Shown here: positions 16,353 through 23,885 of the stretch, piece after piece
Position numbering within the stretch: the stretch's first letter is position 1
Layout: every line of letters starts with the position of its first letter
Assembly: GCA_029883255.1 (NCBI GenBank)
Contig: JAOUJL010000005.1
Span: forward strand, 1 to 30,113
Length of the DNA: 30,113 bases
Origin: Candidatus Bathyarchaeota archaeon
GTDB lineage: Archaea; Thermoproteota; Bathyarchaeia; Bathyarchaeales; Bathyarchaeaceae
Direction: 5' to 3'
Notes under the pieces: generated by a model
Database searches by the model: none
The model's input: the letters and a program-made list of their open reading frames with translations, nothing else
What the model was told of the DNA's origin: nothing
Program-made: the position numbers and the translations under genes

Positions 16353-16746
16353 CCTTCAAGATTGAGCGCCCCTCCTCCTCGCTGCCAATGTAGTAATCCA
16401 TGTAGGTGAATCTCTTTCCCTCTTTCTTTCCCAAACAAACAACGCAAAGTCTTTTCCCTTGCAGAGGCTTGAATTTTTGGATTTTCGTTTGGATAACTTT
16501 TTGAGTTAACCACATCGAATACTGCTCTCCAGCCTTCAGAATGTCAGCGCTTTCAAGGATTTGGATTTCCACCAGTTCTCTTTCACCATAAACTGTATGA
16601 ACAAATCGAGAGTCGCCGAGGCACTCTAAGAATACTGGAGTTCCAACTAAGAGGCGGAAATCGATGTTTGGAAGGTGGGTTGCATGTTTTTGCGTCTCAC
16701 GAGAGAAGTGCTCAACGACGTCTTTGCTACTTAGTTTCTTATTCAT
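16336..16746 (-). CDS. Small beta-rich protein of unknown function (possible OB fold)
   Basis: 136 residues from the ATG at 16746. This start is supported by an AAGGAG ribosome site 9 nt upstream and by ATGA overlap with the upstream 48-residue gene; a longer reading from a GTG at 16794 is therefore rejected. The middle is beta-rich with alternating hydrophobics (VGTPVFLECLGDSRFVHTVY, YSMWLTQKVIQTKIQKF), compatible with an OB-type single-stranded DNA-binding fold, though no diagnostic motif proves this. C-terminal YMDYYIG and a short helix complete it. Confidence 0.5.
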   Translation of the reverse strand: MNKKLSSKDVVEHFSRETQKHATHLPNIDFRLLVGTPVFLECLGDSRFVHTVYGERELVEIQILESADILKAGEQYSMWLTQKVIQTKIQKFKPLQGKRLCVVCLGKKEGKRFTYMDYYIGSEEEGRSILKDVRGA

Positions 16747-16889
16747 ACGGGTGCGCTCCTTTTTTGCTTGATCCGTTTTAGGCACCAAAAACACAGGTAC
16801 CCAAACTTGCCAGAGCCTTCTAATCTAACGAAATAAACTCGATTGAAGTCTCTATCTTTTTGGCATATTTCGCATGTTAGGGTTTGCAT
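16743..16889 (-). CDS. 48-residue zinc-ribbon protein
   Basis: A very short gene recovered by reading the minus strand: start ATG at 16889-16887, stop TGA at 16745-16743. Cysteines are C6-x2-C9 (CEIC) and C33-x2-C36 (CFWC), a zinc ribbon with a 23-residue spacer, followed by a basic tail (LKRIKQKRSAP). An AGGAAG ribosome-site candidate lies about 10 nt upstream, and the stop overlaps the next start as ATGA. It heads the operon of 16336-16746 and 16056-16352, so all three genes of this unit may be small nucleic-acid-associated proteins. Confidence 0.62.
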   Translation of the reverse strand: MQTLTCEICQKDRDFNRVYFVRLEGSGKFGYLCFWCLKRIKQKRSAPV

Positions 16890-16949
16890 ATTCTCAAACT
16901 TCCTATAGATATAGTTTATCACTTCTTGTTACTATCTATTATAGCAACA

Positions 16950-16960
16950 TTTATATATTA
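16950..16960 (+). promoter_or_regulatory. TATA box for the plus-strand unit at 17013
   Basis: TTTATATATTA sits about 60 nt before the ATG at 17013, giving a predicted transcription start near 16980. It lies in the divergent gap facing the zinc-ribbon operon. Confidence 0.5.
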
Positions 16961-17012
16961 ACAGTTCGTATCTTTTTTCATCAAGAAATAACAAAAATTG
17001 TAAGTGACAAAA

Positions 17013-17462
17013 ATGCCTACTCTTACAAGCCGCATGACTAAGTATGTATTAGCGAAAGACAAAAGCGGGTGGAATAAATCTGCATATAATTCTCGTCTAC
17101 AGAAGTATGCTATCCAAGGATTAGAAGATCTAACATTGCTTGCTCAAAAGCTTCCAGAAAAACAATTGCAGAAGATCTTTAATGAAAAAACACTTGGCGA
17201 TTTATTCAAGGCTTTGTTGAACATAAACATATCCGCCAAGGATCATGAAGAATGGAAGGAAATCAAGAAAAACAAAGAGATGCTCATTAAACGTAGACGC
17301 CTTCTAAGAATCTGTCGGAAGATTTTGATGCTAATCGGAGACTATAATTTCACTGCGAATTTAGTACCATCTAATTGGAAACCTTGGCTTGGTATGGAAT
17401 ATCCTCCAATTAGTAACTTAAAAGCGATCCTATATACACAACTTAATGACGATGCGTATTAG
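17013..17462 (+). CDS. Helical protein of unknown function
   Basis: 149 residues from the ATG at 17013; a GTG three codons upstream (17004) is an alternative. It is mostly alpha-helical, with a strongly basic central segment (KKNKEMLIKRRRLLRICRKILMLIG) and several Trp residues near the C-terminus (SNWKPWLGMEY). No catalytic motif is seen. It is 26 nt upstream of the thymidylate-synthase-fold gene on the same strand and shares its promoter, so it may be that enzyme's partner. Function not recognised. Confidence 0.55.
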   Translation: MPTLTSRMTKYVLAKDKSGWNKSAYNSRLQKYAIQGLEDLTLLAQKLPEKQLQKIFNEKTLGDLFKALLNINISAKDHEEWKEIKKNKEMLIKRRRLLRICRKILMLIGDYNFTANLVPSNWKPWLGMEYPPISNLKAILYTQLNDDAY

Positions 17463-17488
17463 TTTAGCTTTAAGACTTGGAGGTCGAA

Positions 17489-18172
17489 ATGATGGCAAAA
17501 GAATCTAAACACATAGTCAGAAACGATATTACCTCAGCCTACGTTGATTCTCTGAAAAAAGTCGTCAGAAACGGTTATCTTTTTGCCTTAATGACGGAAG
17601 TCGAAAGACCGCTTATTGGTTCGATTCAAGTTGAAGATGAACTTGCCCGCTCAGGACTCAATGTCGATAAAGAAATGCATAGGCGTTTTGAAGCTTTTGA
17701 TTTCAATGGTAAAACGGGTAAGTGGTGGATTGAGAACCGGATACATGAGCTGTTTTCGGGACTTTACCATACAGCTATTTGCAAATATGATCAACTAGAC
17801 TTTATTCGAGATGCATTGAAGAAGATTGAGACCAGAAAATATACGTGGTGTTCAAATCGTTTGTTATGTGTAACTTTTGACCATACAGATGAACATACTT
17901 CTCATTTACACTTGAGCCGACAACCGATCCCTCCATGCTTAACCCTTTTAGATTTTAAGCCTGAGCAACGAAAGCTGCACCTGATAGCATCTTGGAGAGC
18001 ACAATATTTTGACACAAAAGCCTATGGAAACCTAATATCACTAGCAATGATGCTCAGAAACGTGTGTAAAAATACGGGATTTCAGCCAGGACATGTTATT
18101 TCGATAGCAAACAAGGCTATACTCAAAAATAGGACGAACGCAAGAAGATTGGTCAAATCATTACAATCCTAA
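17489..18172 (+). CDS. Thymidylate synthase / dCMP hydroxymethylase-fold protein
   Basis: 227 residues from the ATG at 17489; the next ATG (17492) has better spacing from the GGAGGT at 17479-17484. The C-terminal half follows the ThyA core in order: an N-R segment (CSNRLLCVTFDHTDE), the catalytic-Cys motif PPCL (Cys150), a beta strand before a phosphate-contact Arg (SWRAQ, R170), a conserved Asn (AYGNLISLAMML, N181), and a terminal G...V.I segment. The Asp usually found in the RS.D part is replaced, and the strong Cys/Arg/Asn pattern with weak identity elsewhere suggests a changed substrate. Family members make dTMP or hydroxymethyl-dCMP. Here a nucleotide-modification role for element DNA is possible (inference). 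Confidence 0.6.
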   Translation: MMAKESKHIVRNDITSAYVDSLKKVVRNGYLFALMTEVERPLIGSIQVEDELARSGLNVDKEMHRRFEAFDFNGKTGKWWIENRIHELFSGLYHTAICKYDQLDFIRDALKKIETRKYTWCSNRLLCVTFDHTDEHTSHLHLSRQPIPPCLTLLDFKPEQRKLHLIASWRAQYFDTKAYGNLISLAMMLRNVCKNTGFQPGHVISIANKAILKNRTNARRLVKSLQS

Positions 18173-18200
18173 ACTCGTACTTTCACAAAAAGATCTTTTA

Positions 18201-18208
18201 GCGCGCGC
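18201..18208. repeat. (GC)4 tract after the thymidylate-synthase-fold gene
   Basis: GCGCGCGC, 28 nt beyond the stop of 18172, flanked by TTTTA on the left and CAAAAAA on the right, separating this module from the ribbon-helix-helix operon whose TATA box follows at 18261. Confidence 0.85.
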
Positions 18209-18260
18209 CAAAAAATTATTTTGCTTTTTACTGCAAAAACACGTACGCCCAGGCAAAACG

Positions 18261-18267
18261 TTTATAT
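18261..18267 (+). promoter_or_regulatory. TATA box for the ribbon-helix-helix operon
   Basis: TTTATAT predicts a transcription start near 18290. A strong ribosome site AAGGAGG follows at 18330-18336. This places the translated start shortly after 18340, which matters for the unusual start codon of the next gene. Confidence 0.55.
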
Positions 18268-18345
18268 CGTCTTATTGACATCCCCTACGTAGGACACTGG
18301 AGGGCTATCATATCGAACCAAGTTCATGGAAGGAGGCCTGATTGT

Positions 18346-18567
18346 CTGGGAAACGATCTAAGTGAAGTTAGAACGAGGATTCCCAAAAGAGCGATGGGAT
18401 TCATAAATCAACTGGTCGCTCGCGGCTATTATTCAAGTGTAGCAGACTTTGCTCGACAGTCCATATTGGATAAACTCGTTAGCGACTTTGAACTAGGAAT
18501 CTCGGAATTGGAACCCGATTTGGTCGAAGCCGAGGAGGAAAATGCAAGATCAATAGGTCGGAGGTGA
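18346..18567 (+). CDS. Ribbon-helix-helix DNA-binding protein (CTG start)
   Basis: 73 residues if started at CTG 18346. The core is a classic ribbon-helix-helix: a beta strand SEVRTRIPKRAM, helix 1 GFINQLVARGYY, the SS turn and helix 2 VADFARQSILDKL; an acidic tail follows. The frame is open back to 18202 but contains no ATG, GTG or TTG before an internal ATG at 18394, which would cut off the DNA-contacting strand. The ribosome site AAGGAGG ends 9 nt before CTG 18346. Likely an autorepressor or antitoxin-like regulator of the operon. Fold confidence is high, start codon moderate. Confidence 0.62.
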   Translation: MGNDLSEVRTRIPKRAMGFINQLVARGYYSSVADFARQSILDKLVSDFELGISELEPDLVEAEEENARSIGRR

Positions 18568-18573
18568 AATAAC

Positions 18574-18882
18574 CTGCCCAAAGACAAATTCAAACGGGAA
18601 AGGGAATATCGTAAACGTTCTGCTATAGAGTTTGATAATCTGCATCGGAAAATAATCAGACACCATCCTACCCCTTATGAGTTGCTTGAGAGATTCGGCA
18701 AGCCTGCGAAAGAGAACCTCCCTACAAAAACATTTACGTGTGATTGCGGTCAGGAAATCACGGCGACTGGTGATGGTCGAACAGCACGGGAGAGAGTGTG
18801 TTGTCCCAGTTGCGACAAGATCTATAAACTACATCCCGGCTATGCGACCAGCAAGGGTGAAATCATCTATTTTGCCAAATAA
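18574..18882 (+). CDS. Zinc-ribbon protein (CTG start)
   Basis: 102 residues from CTG 18574. A full GGAGGTGA (18560-18567) ends 6 nt before that codon and itself overlaps the stop of the previous gene. The frame is open from 18568, and the first conventional start (TTG, 18682) would remove 36 residues and has no ribosome site. Residues 5-32 are basic and helical. The zinc site is C56-x-C58 (CDCG) with C76/C77-x2-C80 (CCPSC). It lies directly between the ribbon-helix-helix gene and the 277-residue gene. Function unknown, probably nucleic-acid binding. Confidence 0.6.
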   Translation: MPKDKFKREREYRKRSAIEFDNLHRKIIRHHPTPYELLERFGKPAKENLPTKTFTCDCGQEITATGDGRTARERVCCPSCDKIYKLHPGYATSKGEIIYFAK

Positions 18883-18908
18883 TGGGCACGCCCATCGATT
18901 GTATTTTT
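18882..18908 (+). terminator. Possible hairpin terminator
   Basis: ATGGGC and GCCCAT (18882-18895) form a short hairpin, followed by a T-rich stretch ending in TTTTT (18904-18908). It could end the upstream two-gene message or be a regulatory hairpin before the gene at 18937. Confidence 0.35.
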
Positions 18909-18936
18909 GAGAACCACTCTATTGATGGAATAGAAA

Positions 18937-19770
18937 ATGAGTGATGTAAGGCAAGGAAAATGGAAATCCAAATATGTTCCTTGGTATCGACTAGTCGAGT
19001 CTGTTTTTGGTGGTGATGTTCCACACTTAACAGATGAAGAGATTATTGATTGTGTCTCAAACGAAGACTGGATAATCGTTCCGGTAGCAGGTGAGAAAGA
19101 CAAGGAGGAGGCAAAGCAAGCACAGCGGCCAAACCTCTTTTTTGAATTGCCTGATGACAACAAGATAACCACTGGAATAACATACGATAAACTCGCCACC
19201 GTCGAAAGACTCAGAAATATCATATCATCTTTCAACGAAAACGAAAGAAACGAAATAATAGAAAAACTCACAACTTTGGACGATAGCTTCTTCACCATAG
19301 TACATCGGAAAATCAAGGAGTACTATTGGGGACAGTCCCCTACCTATGAAGCAGTCTTTGTCGAGCATTCAAATAGAATGAACTATGAACAACTTGTCGA
19401 GGTATTCAAAGTTGTAGACGCAATTATGAATGAACGCTCCATGTTAGAGAAGAAAAAGAAGTACAAGTTGGCTCCTGTAATAAATATAGTTAACGTAAAA
19501 ACCAATAGAGATGAAAACGACTTCAAAGAGAAGCTGGCAAAGATAAAACCTATTTATGAAATAACCCTCAGAGTGAGAACTCAAGAAGAGTTTGAAAGAG
19601 AGACCATTGACCGTAAGATTTCGGAGACAAAAGAAAGACAGATGGCCTTTGCAAAGTACGTCAAGGAACTCAAAGAAAAAAGGAGACAAAACACCATTAC
19701 TGCAGAAGAATACAGAAGGCTGAGGAGAGATTACCAAAAGCGGCAACGAAAACACTATACTGATTCATAG
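18937..19770 (+). CDS. Unknown 277-residue protein with basic helical C-terminus
   Basis: Not recognised. Residues 1-60 are mixed, with WYRLVESVFGGDVPHLTDEEIIDCV. Residues 90-200 are helical and acidic (VERLRNIISSFNENERNEIIEKL). A beta segment near 185-225 (YKLAPVINIVNV, PIYEITLRVRTQEEFE) may form a small alpha/beta domain. The last 55 residues are a highly basic helix (KISETKERQMAFAKYVKELKEKRRQ...RRLRRDYQKRQRK), likely DNA- or RNA-binding. It follows the ribbon-helix-helix and zinc-ribbon genes and precedes the cyclase-like gene on the same strand, so it may belong to that module. Confidence 0.6.
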   Translation: MSDVRQGKWKSKYVPWYRLVESVFGGDVPHLTDEEIIDCVSNEDWIIVPVAGEKDKEEAKQAQRPNLFFELPDDNKITTGITYDKLATVERLRNIISSFNENERNEIIEKLTTLDDSFFTIVHRKIKEYYWGQSPTYEAVFVEHSNRMNYEQLVEVFKVVDAIMNERSMLEKKKKYKLAPVINIVNVKTNRDENDFKEKLAKIKPIYEITLRVRTQEEFERETIDRKISETKERQMAFAKYVKELKEKRRQNTITAEEYRRLRRDYQKRQRKHYTDS

Positions 19771-19923
19771 GATGAATAAGCACCAAAAGCCCAAGGCAGA
19801 AAGACTATCTGAATCCTCAATTTGTGTGGAGTCCAACCAAATATTACCAGAAATCTAACAACTCGCCCTAAACCTTTTAAGACCAGAAAACTGAACGTTA
19901 AAAACACCTGTGGTGCTACTGAA

Positions 19924-20628
19924 ATGCCGATTCCTTCCTATTCTGGAGAGACATGTGTTGCTTTTCTTGACATTTCTGGCTTCAAAAAAATGATGGAAAG
20001 AGGGATCAGGGCGGAAGAGACGCTGAACAAATTCTATAATACAATCTTCGTTATTGGAAGCGAGTTCAACCCTTCTCCGTCTGTTCGTGCTGCAAACACA
20101 GGCCATGTGCGGAGTTTAGTTGTCTCTGACTGCGCAGTTATTTTTGTTGATAATATACAATTGGGCAAAAACAAAATGCGAGATCTGGAGTCCGTTTTAA
20201 GATTTGTCAAAAGAGTTAATCAGGCTCTAATTACTCCGAATCCAAGTCCGCCAATAATGACAACCTGCTCTATAGACTATGGTCGTTTCAAATATCAGGA
20301 TCGAATCGAATTTAGAGGCATAGGAAAAGCTTACTTCTTCGGTCAACCTTATGTTAATGTTTTCTTGGATAACGAGAAGTTGAAGAACAAGCCAGGTTAT
20401 TGTAGGATATTAAGAAATAGACTAAGAACCCCCGACAACCTTCGCAGGAATCACCCTTTTTCACTACTTCAGAGAGAAGAGAACTACAACTACTTCTATT
20501 GGATGCTCGATAGTCTCGACCATTTACCTCAGTTCAAGAGAAGATATGAGGACATCTCCCAAAGTGTGTACCCACAAATGATCTCATTACTGCAAAGGGC
20601 AGCGCAGAAGTCCAATGCGCGCGCCTAA
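19924..20628 (+). CDS. Class III nucleotidyl cyclase-like protein
   Basis: 234 residues from the ATG at 19924, chosen because the cyclase core starts at once and a TTTTAA promoter element lies about 45 nt upstream; a TTG at 19822 is less likely. The core shows VAFLDISGF (metal-binding D16), AEETLNKFYNTIF, and D69 in SLVVSDCAVIF at the second metal position. Then come an IDYG.F segment and FRGIGKAYFFGQPYVNVFLDNEKLKN, the equivalent of the G-x-x-VN-x-A-x-RL helix. Members make cAMP, cGMP or, in Pycsar defence, cCMP/cUMP. The product here cannot be read. It ends over the (GC)4 tract and overlaps the convergent VWA-nuclease gene. Confidence 0.66.
   Translation: MPIPSYSGETCVAFLDISGFKKMMERGIRAEETLNKFYNTIFVIGSEFNPSPSVRAANTGHVRSLVVSDCAVIFVDNIQLGKNKMRDLESVLRFVKRVNQALITPNPSPPIMTTCSIDYGRFKYQDRIEFRGIGKAYFFGQPYVNVFLDNEKLKNKPGYCRILRNRLRTPDNLRRNHPFSLLQREENYNYFYWMLDSLDHLPQFKRRYEDISQSVYPQMISLLQRAAQKSNARA
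20617..20624. repeat. (GC)4 tract at the overlapping ends of two convergent genes
   Basis: GCGCGCGC encodes the last Ala-Arg-Ala of the cyclase-like protein and abuts the stop of the minus-strand VWA-nuclease gene. It is the only one of the 11 tracts inside a reading frame, and it still lies at a module boundary. Confidence 0.85.
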
Positions 20629-22580
20629 TCGCTATAATGAAAGTATATCGTCTTAGCGGTTTTTACTTCGATCAGCAAATGTGGAGGACTTTGGATTCTA
20701 CTTAATTGGTTAAATCCGTCGTTATCAGTAAGTACTGCAGCAGTTCCTAAATCGTAGTTAAAAAGAGCCTTGGGGAGATCTGTTCCTCCGTTTCTGGGTA
20801 GATCAAGCAATTCTTGAAGACTAGATTCAGCTTTTGCCCACTCTCTCCTAACTGCTGTGTCAGTCGCCAACAATCTAGCATGAGGAGAAAAATCAATGAC
20901 CATTTGGAGCAGCTTAAGAACACCTTTCTCCGTGAGAAGTTTCTCCATAGAAGCTGAAATATCCACGCCAATAAGGTCAAAGGGCATAGCGGCAGCATGT
21001 TTCGTGGTTTTTCCTTTCGCAATGGGTTTAGGAAGGGATTGGAATAGCATTAGTCTAAAATTCTGAATCTCCTCTACTTTGCTTGGCATGAAATTGCCAA
21101 TGGAGAAGGTTCTGCCTCTTACCTTTTTTTCAACAAGACTCAAGACTTCATCAGGTGTCTCTCCATAGTTCACCAAGAGAATTTTTGCATTTGGTTTTCC
21201 CTTAGCATAATCTGTAAGTGCGTCTGCGAAACTCTTTGGTTTTGCCTTGAGGTATTGTTTGCATTCTATTGCAGTAACCGTTTGAGAAGGAGAGGTGACA
21301 GGTTCGAAAGTCAGTGAGTAGTCAGGTTGAATATTTCTTTTCCGTCCTTTACCAATGGGATTAGCTAAGGGTGAACGCAATTCACTCCAAATATGAATTC
21401 TCCCCTTCTCAGTTTCAATAGTTCCAACATGAGTTCCAGAAAACTTGAGAACTAACTCTCCATCTACATGATGAATGGTTCGATCATAATTCTCCATTGC
21501 TTGATCTATCTGTGTTAGAACCCAAGTTTGATAAAGTTCATGACGCTTATTCCAAATGGGAAGCTTTAATATTTCATTCAGTTCCTTTAGAAGGTCTTTT
21601 CTTTTAACTTCTCCACAAGGAAGAGTGGAAAAGAGGTTTCTAACCTTCGCAATCGTGGATTGGATTCTCTCCATCTTTTCATTTGAAGGTTTTAGTTTCT
21701 CCATAAAGCCGATTAGACCACTAAGCATAGCTTCAGGCCACTTATCATTGTCTAATAGGAAAAGTGTTTCTACAGTCCAATCTTCAAACCCAGGAAGTTC
21801 CTTGGAAAGTCTTAAAGATTCATAAGAGTTTGTGTCTCTCTCAGACATATCAGAATTCTGCTTACGTTTCAAAGAATTCTGAGATATCAGCTGGTATTGT
21901 TTAATTAAATCAGCACGATTTGAGCCGTACCTTCTGCACTCAAAAACAATGGTCGCCCAAACCCGCCAAACTCTCTGAATCCAGAAGTCAATTTCATTTA
22001 TGCCTGTTATTGGAAAGATTGGTAGTGGATGGTTGAATTCCCCCTTTTCCGTGTAAAGAGACAACCAATTCTTTGCTTCAGCATGTTGAGGTGTATGATG
22101 CCAAAACTCTCTAAATATTTCAGCAAGATTCCATAATGAATTGACGGTCCAACCATAGATAGTTATACATCGATAGATCGCTCTATATTTCAAAATTGTC
22201 TCTCGAAAATGTTTAATGTCAAATCCCAAATCTTCAGGACCTTTCCCAAAATTGAAAAGGATCTTCATCGCTCTATTTGTCTCTTTCACACCATGCATAT
22301 AGAAAAACACACATAGATCACTCATCATCTGGGCATATGGCTGGATAGCTCGGAAAAAGGCACCTATGAAATGTTCAGGAGAGATGTTTCGCTTCTTAAG
22401 TTCTACTTTTATATCTTTGCAGGGTGACGGAATGTTTAATAACTCACGAAGTTTTTTGACGATGTACGAATCATATTTCTTAATGTCAAGACCACCTTCT
22501 GTCACCAGGAGATCCCAGATTTCCCAGGAAGTAGCCATACAATCAAAAAAGGGTTCCTCGTTTTCGTTAGGTAGGGTCAT
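20625..22580 (-). CDS. PD-(D/E)xK nuclease-VWA fusion protein
   Basis: 651 residues from the ATG at 22580 (a GTG three codons earlier, 22589, is possible; numbering here counts from it). Residues ~1-340 are a helical region with no recognised motif. Residues ~345-480 look like a PD-(D/E)xK nuclease: P422-D423, E442-x-K444 (QPDYSLTF, AIECKQY). Residues ~537-650 are a von Willebrand A-type domain with an intact metal site: D543-x-S545-x-S547, T603 (GGTDL) and D622 (LTDND). Such VWA-plus-effector proteins fit conflict systems in which the VWA domain recruits or switches the nuclease (inference). Convergent with the cyclase-like gene. Confidence 0.7.
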   Translation of the reverse strand: MTLPNENEEPFFDCMATSWEIWDLLVTEGGLDIKKYDSYIVKKLRELLNIPSPCKDIKVELKKRNISPEHFIGAFFRAIQPYAQMMSDLCVFFYMHGVKETNRAMKILFNFGKGPEDLGFDIKHFRETILKYRAIYRCITIYGWTVNSLWNLAEIFREFWHHTPQHAEAKNWLSLYTEKGEFNHPLPIFPITGINEIDFWIQRVWRVWATIVFECRRYGSNRADLIKQYQLISQNSLKRKQNSDMSERDTNSYESLRLSKELPGFEDWTVETLFLLDNDKWPEAMLSGLIGFMEKLKPSNEKMERIQSTIAKVRNLFSTLPCGEVKRKDLLKELNEILKLPIWNKRHELYQTWVLTQIDQAMENYDRTIHHVDGELVLKFSGTHVGTIETEKGRIHIWSELRSPLANPIGKGRKRNIQPDYSLTFEPVTSPSQTVTAIECKQYLKAKPKSFADALTDYAKGKPNAKILLVNYGETPDEVLSLVEKKVRGRTFSIGNFMPSKVEEIQNFRLMLFQSLPKPIAKGKTTKHAAAMPFDLIGVDISASMEKLLTEKGVLKLLQMVIDFSPHARLLATDTAVRREWAKAESSLQELLDLPRNGGTDLPKALFNYDLGTAAVLTDNDGFNQLSRIQSPPHLLIEVKTAKTIYFHYSD

Positions 22581-22805
22581 CAAGAGCACCGCCTAATATC
22601 TATTGGTCTTTATACAAAAGACTTGGCATGTCTCCTAACGTGCGCGCGCGCCTCGATACCACCAGAAGCGCATCCAAAGAATCTGTTCTGCGCGCGCAGT
22701 TTGTAAACTTTCATCAAGACTTCTCCAAATCCACAATACCCTCTGAAACCCACATCATAACAACGCACACGCGCTTTATCAAGGAAAAAAGAAAAAAGAG
22801 AGAGC
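22581..22805. other. Gap before the integrase with two (GC)n tracts
   Basis: No supported gene. It contains GCGCGCGCGC (22642-22651) and the 12-bp palindrome CTGCGCGCGCAG (22688-22699), 38 nt apart, the only gap holding two separate octamer-class tracts. It lies next to the integrase gene. Confidence 0.7.
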
Positions 22806-23843
22806 TTAGGCATCCAGAACTTCTTGGATTTCTTCTGTAGTGATGGCTCTCTGTAAATAGCGACTCAAAACCTTGGCTAAGGCTTCGCTTAACTGTCCGT
22901 TAGATTCACTAGCCCCGTAAATGACTAGTTCTTTCATGGCTTTTGTGTAATGTTTGCGTAGCTTTGCGATAGGTGGAAGCGAATAAGTCTTGCCTTGAGC
23001 GCCTCTTGGAATGCGACCTTGTAATCTGTCAACCCAGTTCACTGGAACTCCTGCATCTTCTAAAATCACCTGAAACCGCTTTCTGAATAAGTGTGCATGT
23101 AAATCATTATCTCGTAGAAATTGTTGGTTAGTGTCTCTTCCGTTGTTAAAGATTTTTGTTTTATCTGTCCGGTTACGCTTCTTAGCCAAGACTATTTTTA
23201 GAAGTTTTACCGCATCGCTACAGATGAAACTTGGATAGGTTTTTCCTTTCTTTCTACTCTGTTGTTTAAGCCATACTGAAGCTGGAATAACCCCAGTTTC
23301 TAAGTCGTCTTTTACGTCTCCATAAGTTAGGTTTTGAACAGCGCCGATTCTTCCGCCGCTCTCCGCGAGAATCATTATGGCTAATCTGGTTTCTATTTGG
23401 GCTTGCTCGCATAAGTTTCTAATCTTCTCGCTACTTAGCTTCTCAACCGCCCTTCTGTCTTTGACTTCGTTTTGGACGTCATAGCCTGGGTCAGTACAGC
23501 CTAGAGGGCAATAGTTGTGCTTGTAGAAGCTCTTCATCTTTCGGAAGTAGTTAATGGCTGTTCCTGTTGCCATCTCGGCAAGATGGCTATGGATTCTAAG
23601 AACTGTATCTTCAGCTTCGCTTCTGATTCTTGGGTCAGGGCTGGCTACCTGTTCAACTCTCTTGTTGATTAACTGGTCAGGTGTTTTCCCTGTTTCCTTG
23701 CAGTGGATTTTTAGTCCCCACCTGAAACATGCTTCCGCATAAGTCTTGGTTTTTAGCTTCTCAACCCAACGCTTAACCGATTCTTGTTGGCTCCAACCAT
23801 ACTTAGCTAGGAGTTCTTTACGCCAACTATTTGTTTTTTCCAT
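22806..23843 (-). CDS. int: Archaeal tyrosine recombinase / integrase
   Basis: 345 residues. The catalytic domain (about 135-310) has R165 (SGGRIGAV), a lysine-rich beta region (RKKGK, ~197-201), H251-x2-R254 (HLFRKRF), the LQGRIPR segment typical of archaeal integrases and the nucleophile Tyr, probably Y287 (GKTYSLPP). The N-terminal ~130 residues are helical and would bind the arms of att sites. It would catalyse site-specific integration and excision of this element. A GAGGTG ribosome site lies 9 nt before the ATG. It is the outermost gene on the right and about 50 nt from the right bracketing repeat. Confidence 0.85.
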   Translation of the reverse strand: MEKTNSWRKELLAKYGWSQQESVKRWVEKLKTKTYAEACFRWGLKIHCKETGKTPDQLINKRVEQVASPDPRIRSEAEDTVLRIHSHLAEMATGTAINYFRKMKSFYKHNYCPLGCTDPGYDVQNEVKDRRAVEKLSSEKIRNLCEQAQIETRLAIMILAESGGRIGAVQNLTYGDVKDDLETGVIPASVWLKQQSRKKGKTYPSFICSDAVKLLKIVLAKKRNRTDKTKIFNNGRDTNQQFLRDNDLHAHLFRKRFQVILEDAGVPVNWVDRLQGRIPRGAQGKTYSLPPIAKLRKHYTKAMKELVIYGASESNGQLSEALAKVLSRYLQRAITTEEIQEVLDA

Positions 23844-23885
23844 TTATTTTTCACCTCTTTTTAAGGCTCTTTCTGGCCTTCTTGG

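Noticed and set aside
19822..19923. 34-residue N-terminal extension of the cyclase-like protein
   Set aside because: It begins at TTG without a ribosome site, has no structure typical of the family, and overlaps a likely promoter element for the ATG at 19924.
22628..22840. 70-codon plus-strand frame before the integrase
   Set aside because: It runs through both GC tracts and into the antisense end of the integrase gene; no recognisable pattern.
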